Source: Rhodocollybia butyracea (taxonomy: Eukaryota; Basidiomycota; Agaricomycetes; Agaricales; Omphalotaceae). From it: DNA of 64,000 nucleotides. Of the stretch, positions 57,338 to 64,000 are shown one piece after another. Position 1 is the stretch's first letter, and the number at the start of each line of letters is the position of its first letter. The stretch is from assembly GCA_015501585.1 (NCBI GenBank), contig JADNRY010000315.1:1-64000 (forward strand). The letters run 5' to 3'. The translations under genes and the position numbers were made by a program. Under the pieces are notes generated by a model. It had not been told where the DNA came from, searched no databases, and was given only the letters and a program-made list of their open reading frames with translations.

Positions 57338-58609
57338 TGTCGTGGAAGATTGGTATGGAATTTGTCCATCCCATTGGTAATTTCACGAGCCTATGTGGTC
57401 CAAAAGGTGTTTGAAAGGTCGTTAGATCCCTCGAGGAAACTGCTAATGGCCTCTCATTGTATCCGACATAGAGATCAAAAGTAGCTCCACAAGCTCGACT
57501 ACAGAAGTCCCTAGAGACTTCAGCCGGGGCCGGCAGTACACCAGAGTGTTGTATAGTAACTTCATTCAAGGGTTCCAGACTATGGACAAACGTAAACTTT
57601 TTCCATCCTTTTTAACTACACAAAACCACTTTGAGCGATAGGAGGCACTACTAGGTTTGTAAACTCCTGCATCAATCTTTTGTTTTATTATCTTACACAC
57701 GTCCTCGAAGATCCCGGGTGGTATTGGAATGTTACAAATGACCCACGGAACATGCGGGAGTACTGGAATTTTAACTGCGGGGAAGAATTCTTCCTTGAAG
57801 GTACCAGCTTCCTCTGCATTCCAGGCAAACGCTTGTTCCTGAAGCATCATGAAGTGATGAATCAACTTCCTTTCTTCCAGCCATAGGAAATCCTCTGAGT
57901 GATTTTCGTCGATAATCTCTTTTCTTTCCTGTGTGTAGCATCCGGTTGGAGTGAACTCAGGCGGATTGGGTGATAATTCAGGCATTCCCTCGAGAGGATT
58001 GCCGGTGATACACCATCGAACTCTGTATTCCTTGGGTAGATCCGCTTTCACAGGATGTACTTTGACACCAACTGGTTTGTATTTCTTTGCGCCAAAAGCA
58101 TCAACCAAATCATAAACCTTCCCATTCTTGGGATCTTTAATCGCAGTTCTTTTCCGAGGAATTGAATCCTTGCGCGGTTCATAACTCTTGGGCTTTGTGT
58201 ACGGCGTATAGGTATAATCTTTTACTCGTGGAAGGTCAGACAGAGGCCTAGGAGGCAATTTGGGTACGCTGCAACGAGGTTTTCCACCTTTTACAAATTT
58301 CGGGGAACCAGGAAACTTAGGAGTTTCCCTTTTCGTACTTTTAGCATCGCCCTTCCTGAAGACAGCATGCCACTCATTAGTTCCCGGTTTCGTAGTGAAT
58401 CCGGCGAAGGCTTTCACGTGGTCATCAAAGTCGGGCAATTCCTCTCTATTTACTAGTACAGGACCTTCCTCGGGTTCTTTGTAGTCCAAGCCTTCTTTGT
58501 GAGCATTGAATACTCGCCTATTTCCATCCACTAGTTGTTTATTTACGTAGGCTTCAATAAGTTCATTGTCCTCAGGAGCTTTCTGTGCAATGAAATTTCT
58601 CGAAGCCAT
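57338..58609 (-). pseudogene. Truncated reverse transcriptase
   Basis: 58609-57566 encodes the pol linker and RT start (IPIPPGIFEDVCKIIKQKID, SSASYRSKWFCVVKKDGKSL). After a missing base near 57,588 the frame continues LNEVTIQHSG, ATFDLYVGYNER (motif A Asp) and TPFGPHRLVKLPMGWTNS. It then jumps at about 57,335 straight to the linker before integrase. The YxDD motif and the whole RNase H domain are missing, so an internal deletion has removed the catalytic centre. This copy cannot reverse-transcribe itself. Confidence 0.85.
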
Positions 58610-58814
58610 GACATAGGCCTTGCTTAACTCCTGCTTGGAAAACTGACCCGTTTCTGCGAACTTATATCCATCACATACAATATCACGATTATCGTCAAAA
58701 TGGAAAACTCATAGCAAATTCTACCTCTCCTTGATCGCTACTCAGATCCTCGAGGTTTAAAAATTTCCCTGTTCCTCCTTGACGGGATTGTTACTACTTC
58801 CTGCATGCTCCGGA

Positions 58815-59880
58815 CTAGTTTGGGTTTGAACTTGGGATTGTCAGTCCTAAGTCTTCATCTCGTAGAGCGAATATGTGTACCCATAGTACATTTATTCCCG
58901 GTGTTGGGTCCGTAATCGTCACCTCTTGGCTACCATCTGCATGATTCTTTATCACGGATTCCGTGAGAACGTCAAATGGCCTACCAATCAAGCACTTCAA
59001 ATGGTGCCCGCTGTTGCACATGCAGTTGCAGATAGATTGTAATCTCACCAATCTGGAAAGGAAACATTTTCTAGCAAAGACCTGCGGTTTCCTTGAAAAC
59101 CTCCGTGAAGTTTCCAGTTTCCTCAGGTACTTCAGTGCCATCTTCGAGGAGAGTACTAACATAAGCATTCTTCCTCTTAGTAGGAGTTACCCTGACGTTC
59201 CTAGCTTTCCTTAACATAATTTTCTGGAGAGGACAGCTCAGCGCTAATAGCTCCTCTGATGTCAGCGTTACTTCTGCATTGAACAACTTTCGAGCGACTT
59301 CTTCCTCGACTCCAGGTAAGTGAAATCCACTTCTAATATTAAATTTGGGTCCATTATCCTCGACAGGATTGTCTTTATCTTGGGTTTCTAGACGTGGTTG
59401 ATTGCGTGGAATGGGATGAACCGTATGTGGTTTCAGCGCGTCGAATGGTCTATGAGTAACCTCAGTTATCTCGGGAATAGGAGCTTCTTCCCTTAATTCA
59501 GCCAGACTCCGAGCGAACTCTTCGTCAGCTTCCTTATCAAGAATAATTCCAGCTCCATCTCGAGAGAACTCGTCATCGTCGCCAACAACAGCTTTCTCAA
59601 CAAACTTCTTTTTCACAGGAATCACGACTTCCACTTGTTTATGTTTCTCTTTAATAGCAGGGCTTTTAGGTGGTGGCTTTTCAATTAGGGGTTCCCTAAG
59701 GGTACCTTTCGTTGGCGGGCCTACCTTCTTAACCAATTCCTTCGTAGATGTGGGCTTTTTCGAGTCTGCCTGCTTGCCTAGAGTATTTCCTCTAGTGACT
59801 CTACCCTGCATCGCCGAAGCAATTAGTTTCCCAATCTCTTGGATTCCCTGGAGCCGCGATATAACGACCGTTCGTCTCAT
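58815..59880 (-). pseudogene. Gag-pol linker and protease remnant
   Basis: A charged linker (59880-59071) runs to TEVFKETAGL, then after frameshifts comes the end of a retropepsin domain: FQIGEITIYLQLHVQQRAPFEVL and LIGRPFDVLTESV. The D-S/T-G active site expected upstream is not found, so part of the protease has been deleted. Confidence 0.7.
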
Positions 59881-61466
59881 GTTCCTCCATTAGCTTTTTC
59901 ATGGAAGCCAAAAACGAAGTGAAATGAGGCTCTTGCTCCTCGGTATCCAAGTAGTCTTCCTCCTCGACAAAGAATGCATTGGTTCCACCCTTATCCCAGC
60001 CTTTAGATTTTGCAATCCTTGCAATCTTTTCTGGGCAAGATTCACGAGGGTTGTTCCTCGGCAACGGCGTACCATCGCGCAAAGTATACTTCTTTGACCC
60101 GGGAGTAGTGTCAGGAACTAACCATCCTTTATCCTTGTAGGAATTAAAGAATTGGCACTCTGACATGCGATGTTCTAGTGACCCGCACATAAAACACCTG
60201 CCCCCAATCCGGAATGGTTTCGAGTATTCTGCGCGCAGTAACTTGCGTTGACGTGTATCCTGAGCGTTTGGATTCTATATTATCCTTCATTAAGCTCATC
60301 ATCGAGGAGATAGCCTTTTGGTGACCATCCAAGACTAAATTAGTCTCTTTCCTGTTCAGAGCGATAGTATCTTTAATCGAGGCGATTCCCGCGAGAACTT
60401 CCGACACTTCTTCCTGCTTAGGTTCCACTTTCACGGGATCCGCGGGAGTGGTCTCTGGAAGATGAGGAGAGAATCTGAACGATAATGCACCTCGACTATA
60501 AGTTTTCGGCAGAGTCAGGAACACCTTGAGATCCAGTTGGACAAGCTCCGTTACCATAATAGGTATCGAGGGTTCTGAAATCGGGACTCTCGGCTGCTTC
60601 CATGACTTCTGAAAGTAGATAAGGATCTTCACGGCGACGAGACAACAACTGAACATGCGTAACATTCTGTGACAAACGCGCGGAAATTGCTAAATACAAC
60701 CTTTCGCTCATGGGCACAAGATATGCCTTGACAGCTTCAGCGTTGGAAAGGATTGCCGGCGGTTTCATCAGCTTATCCACGAGGTTCTTAAACTCTCGGT
60801 TATACATCATGATCTTTTGATGTTTACCAATGTCCAGAGGTGTGAACTTCCCGGTTAAGATCTCGAGCTCTTGGCGTGAACCAAGCTCACTATCTACCGA
60901 TTCAGAGAAGATTGCTCGTAAATCTCTAAAGAACTGTTGCAAATTAGGAGTTCGACGGAGGGTAGATACTTGTATGCTTCCCGAGTGGAATAAGTCATCC
61001 AGTCCAACGCCAACGCCACTTTCGCTGCTTCCTTGGTAATGTTTGCCGTGGCAATGAATCGAGTAGTATCCTCAATCCAACCATTCAACATAGACAGATC
61101 ATCTTTATTAAATAGTGTCGCCGTTTTACTACGCTTAGGAAGGTACTTCGAGTTATATTCATCGAGCTCATCTTGTGTTAACTTAATTTTGTCTCCAAAC
61201 AATTGTGCAACCGTAGCATTCGTTCCCGTGGGAGCTGCACCACCAGATCCGCCAGAACCACTTGAACCTCCAGCGTTTCCACTAGAACCTCCAGCGTTCC
61301 CGCTCGAACCCGGGTTGTTATTGCTTGTAGTAGTACTCATTGTAAGATTGTTTAAAATAGAAGACGAGAGTTGGTTAACTGCTGTAGCTAACTGAGAGAT
61401 TTCCTCGGGAATACAAGGAAGAGATGAAGATGAAGATGAAGGTTGACTAGTCAAGTTGTCTTGCAC
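59801..61466 (-). pseudogene. Gag of the Ty3/gypsy element, three frames
   Basis: 61466-60894 has a Gly/Ser-rich stretch (GGSSGNAGGSSGSGGSGG) and a capsid-like helical part. After a frameshift near 60,930 it continues in 60942-60496 (IMMYNREFKNLVDKLMKPPA), then in the frame of 60665-60144, and ends with a CCHC zinc knuckle C-x2-C-x4-H-x4-C (CFMCGSLEHRMSEC) around 60,190. Gag packages the genomic RNA. The frameshifts make it non-functional as written. Confidence 0.8.
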
Positions 61467-61582
61467 ACGGGCTGGAGCACCCCTTGTACGTGAACTGGCT
61501 TGAGTAGTATCAGTGGGATCTGCTTTCGCTTTCCCTTTTAAAGACTTCTTGGCAACGTGAGTTGTTTCAGAAGTCGCACGGA

Positions 61583-62122
61583 CTATGCTTGGTTTAGATC
61601 CGCGTGAAGACGGAGTGTTAGATCCTGCTCGAGTGACAGAAAAAGGAGGTCGACGTTCGGGTTCAACGCTATATTATATCGTTCTCGAGGTTTAGGTACT
61701 CTTTTACTGCGTCTTAATTCAGATGTTCCCGGATCAGGAAGTTCGCCTACTCCGGAAAGAGTTGACTCTGAATCAGGTGTATTATCCGAGGGATCACTAA
61801 TCTTGTGGACTAGCGAACGAAGGACAAAGAAGATGAACTCTACTAACCCAAGGACTAGGTTTGTAGTAAAATCCGATAAAATTAGATTCCACCCCTCGCG
61901 GTGGGCTCCAGATATTTGGGTATTTACGTGTAGGTATGCGAAAGGTGCTATAAAACAACCTAACAAAAACACTACCGCACCTAACCAGACTATCGATATG
62001 TAAGGGAGCGAGGGCGGGTTGTCAGAGATTCCCGAGGGAAAGCTTTGTAATATCGGATGTACGCGCGCGACTGCTCCAGGTTCAAGACTGTAGCGCTGAC
62101 GTGGGTAACTAAGCTTAGACAA
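61583..62122 (-). CDS. LTR-embedded membrane-segment frame leading into gag
   Basis: The frame begins inside the LTR (no ATG; first possible start is a TTG at 62122), crosses the LTR end and PBS and runs towards gag. It encodes one strong membrane segment inside the LTR (ISIVWLGAVVFLLGCFIAPF) and a second after the PBS (NLVLGLVEFIFFVLRSLV), then a hydrophilic SKRVPKPRERYN part. A one-base shift near 61,670 would join it to the gag frame (…FSVTRAGSNTPSSRGSK). The LTR copy at 27.8-29.7 kb keeps the same membrane segment. How it is started (splicing or near-cognate codon) is unknown. Confidence 0.5.
   Translation of the reverse strand: MSKLSYPRQRYSLEPGAVARVHPILQSFPSGISDNPPSLPYISIVWLGAVVFLLGCFIAPFAYLHVNTQISGAHREGWNLILSDFTTNLVLGLVEFIFFVLRSLVHKISDPSDNTPDSESTLSGVGELPDPGTSELRRSKRVPKPRERYNIALNPNVDLLFLSLEQDLTLRLHADLNQA
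61894..61910 (-). other. Candidate primer binding site
   Basis: On the - strand TGGAGCCCACCGCGAGG starts two bases after the LTR end, the usual place and first three letters (TGG, pairing with tRNA CCA) of a PBS. The tRNA cannot be named without a search. Confidence 0.6.
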
Positions 62123-63754
62123 CTCTTAGAACTAAGTCGAGAGAAGCCTAGTTGGGGTGTACGAGTGTACGAGGGAACCAGGTGTGTATGTCCAAATCAA
62201 TTAACCAAAACCAAAACCAATACAACGAAACTAAGATTCTCCTAGGCAAACTCTGGCTCTAGCTAGAATAGTAATCTCGAGGTTTGTCAACAACCCTAGG
62301 CAAACTCTGGCACTAGCTGCTGTGACGCCGTAAAGTCCTCGACCAAACTCTGGGCCAAGCTACGATATTGTGAGTGAACTTAATCACTAGGAACTCGTAC
62401 CACAATCTTAGTGGCTCGTCTAACTTCGTGAAGAAGCCAACTAAGGAACCCTCACTCTGGAGCCGAATAATCCTTACTAGAAACCGTCCCCTCTAAGGAA
62501 GCAACTAGATTTGAGTTGATCTGGAGTTCGAGAGAACTCTACACACTTAAATTCGATCAAGATATAAATGGGCTTTGCGAAGCGCGTGAAGTTTATTACT
62601 TTCTTAAGATAACCAAGTCAGGAGGCGTCACGCTACTGATCCCGTGGGGACGTTCTACGGAGCACTGGTCTTAGCAGTCAAGTCGAGGGCAAGAAACTTG
62701 TCTTTATTGAATAAATATATCTGGTTTATATACTGAGTAGAGAGAGTTTAATACGAAAAATAGATGAAACAGATACGGAGAGAGACGGAAAGAGAGTGGA
62801 ACAGAGGAATCTGGCTCGGAAAGGAAACTCCAGCCTATATATGGTACACACGATAAAGAAATAGTCCATTCTTGGGTATATATCAGAGGTAAAATATGAT
62901 TTCGTGAGGATTAACATAGTTTTAGAGTGTTTTGATCCGAGCGAGGTTTCTCCGATTACTCCACAATTCTCCGGGGTCAGGAGTACCTTTACGCTTCATG
63001 ATCACTCGCCGCCCGGTTTCCCTTGGGTGAGTTTCATTCTATTCCTCGGATAGTTCTGTCCATCCTGAGTGTGATTAACATTCTCTCGAGAAGGCCTGTT
63101 ATCTAGCTTTCCAACGACACCACTTATGACAATCTCGAGCAACTGCGCTGAGTATGTACAAGTGATTCCCGATAGTCGGCTTTAACGGATAAGACCTTCT
63201 GTGTATGATTTCTAAGATCAAATGTTTCGATTTGCCAAGGCTATCCCGGCGCGTAGCTTTCCGTAGGACCGCTAAGCATTTTTCTACCGTCCTCACGGTT
63301 GCAACCGGTGCCACGAATAGACCTCTACAGTTTCCCTCGGGATCGTTCTGGTCCATTGTTACAGACTGTAAAGTCCACATCTTAACATAGCTCGTTGGGG
63401 GTCTTAGTGCGAGGGATGCCTTCCCTCATAATTCCTTCCCTCGAGTAACGCGTTGGCTTAGTACTTATCCCGCTTCGAGATGTCCTGTAGTTTAGAGAGT
63501 CTACACTCTTTGGGTATAACTAGATTGACGATCTAGCGTTACATCTCCGGGCAGCCCAGGTATCCTCGCTAGCTTGGCTCTAGGCTACGCTTGTGGGCGT
63601 ACCTTCACGGCTCGCTGAGTATTATTGTTAAGTTCTTTGCCTCGGCAACAGCTATCACGCTCGGGCTCCGTATAACTCTCTTATTGCATTGTATAACACA
63701 TACAAAGCGTCAAAATGTACGGTTACACGCCTTAGGCCGATTTTAGGCCTAATA
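61913..63754 (-). repeat. 5' LTR of the giant element, about 1.84 kb
   Basis: Matches 27821-29655 over its full length. Begins TATTAGGCC and ends CCCAAATA on the - strand. It contains a TATATAA(A)CC box near 62,735. Similarity stops sharply at both ends: PBS on the inside, host sequence on the outside. Confidence 0.85.
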
Positions 63755-63776
63755 CCACTCACAGATGAATGTGTAG

Positions 63777-64000
63777 GAAGACAAAAAGTTCTTTGTATGT
63801 TTTCTTGGAGCATATTGCCAGGAAGTTCCAAGTTGTTGTCAAGAATTGGCCGCTGGACACTCTCAAAAGTCCCAGCAACCTGGCCACCTCTGCTGAAGTT
63901 CATCTGCTCACTGACAGCTGGAAGTCTGGGATGGCGCATTTCTACAAGATGATGACTTCCAAGTTTGAAGCCTGGGAAGCGAATAGCGCAAAGGCACCGG
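63777..64000 (+). CDS. Partial hypothetical protein at the window edge
   Basis: A frame from an ATG at 63777 runs off the window: MCRKTKSSLYVFLEHIARKF, then VVVKNWPLDTLKSPSNLATS and LLTDSWKSGMAHFYKMM. The NWPL..PS....SAEV..L..SW..G...F pattern resembles repeats I have seen in proteins next to basidiomycete transposons, but I cannot name the family. It starts 22 bp from the LTR, so the 5' part may be cut off. Confidence 0.35.

Larger units (their letters stand above)
50651..63754 (-). mobile_element. Main part of the giant Ty3/gypsy element
   Basis: From right to left (element orientation): 5' LTR 63754-61913, PBS, gag, protease remnant, RT remnant, integrase to 55421, then two antisense genes to the inversion breakpoint. 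The PPT and second LTR are at 27808-29655. The summed length is about 16.6 kb. Flanks in element orientation are AGTGG before the 5' LTR and AGCGG after the 3' LTR (taking the LTR end one base earlier), a 5-bp duplication with one mismatch. Both flanks fit a split cluster repeat (compare TTTCTCCCCGTCACAATGAA, complement of about 46,233-46,252). Confidence 0.75.

Overview
The window looks like the genome of a filamentous basidiomycete, probably an Agaricomycete. The genes have many short introns (about 48-60 nt) with GT..AG ends and CTGAC/TTGAC-like branch sites. There is an intron-split histone H4 gene, a large family of secreted eight-cysteine hydrophobin-like proteins, a pair of multi-pass membrane proteins with a VVVWRAW motif, and Ty3/gypsy and Ty1/copia retroelement sequence. 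I cannot name the species.

Layout. 1-4 kb: a degenerate AATGATTGT array and a copia integrase relic. 4.2-25.2 kb: a tandem cluster of hydrophobin-like genes on the + strand, interrupted by a histone H4 gene at 6 kb. Two are small (4214, 7475). Five carry long Pro/Ala-rich spacers (9138, 14046, 17787, 21041, 24177). The 17787 copy is frameshifted and the 24177 copy has lost its cysteine domain. One is a 5'-truncated remnant (22674). 26.1-29.7 kb: half of an intron-containing gene plus one LTR of a large Ty3/gypsy element. 29.7-33 kb: nested inverted repeats with a 377-bp near-perfect hairpin. 33.4-36.1 kb: decayed hydrophobin copies. 36.9-43.3 kb: two paralogous membrane-protein genes separated by a 1.5-kb hAT-like insertion whose empty site survives in the paralogous flank. 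44.7 kb: another frameshifted hydrophobin. 48.4-49.0 kb: an intact spacer-type hydrophobin on the - strand. 50.65-55 kb: two intron-containing + strand genes. 55.4-61.9 kb: a decayed gag-pol on the - strand. 61.9-63.75 kb: its 5' LTR.

The most interesting result comes from joining distant parts. The gene at 26.1-27.4 kb (- strand) and the gene at 50.65-52.3 kb (+ strand) are two halves of one gene. If the 24.5-kb segment between 26,150 and 50,649 is turned round, they rejoin in frame through a shared AGG, and the other junction rejoins a canonical unit of the hydrophobin-cluster repeat. The same turn puts the LTR at 27.8-29.7 kb, with its polypurine tract, on the far side of these genes. That reconstructs one LTR retrotransposon of about 16.6 kb: 5' LTR, PBS, gag-pol, then two multi-intron genes on the opposite strand, then PPT and 3' LTR. 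Its flanks form a near-match 5-bp target duplication. I read the window as a hydrophobin cluster that received a giant LTR element carrying antisense genes and was then rearranged by an inversion with a breakpoint inside the element.

The hydrophobin family shares a signal peptide, a TATA box about 70-90 bp upstream, and two introns at fixed positions, the first splitting the codon of Cys5 (TG|C or TG|T). Spacers alternate short acidic or Pro/Leu blocks with RK/RR sites followed by Ala-Pro runs, resembling precursors matured by a Kex2-type protease and an X-Pro/X-Ala dipeptidyl peptidase (inference). Many frameshifts in the window are single-base losses or gains, often in short homopolymers, so real decay and assembly error must be separated before calling pseudogenes.
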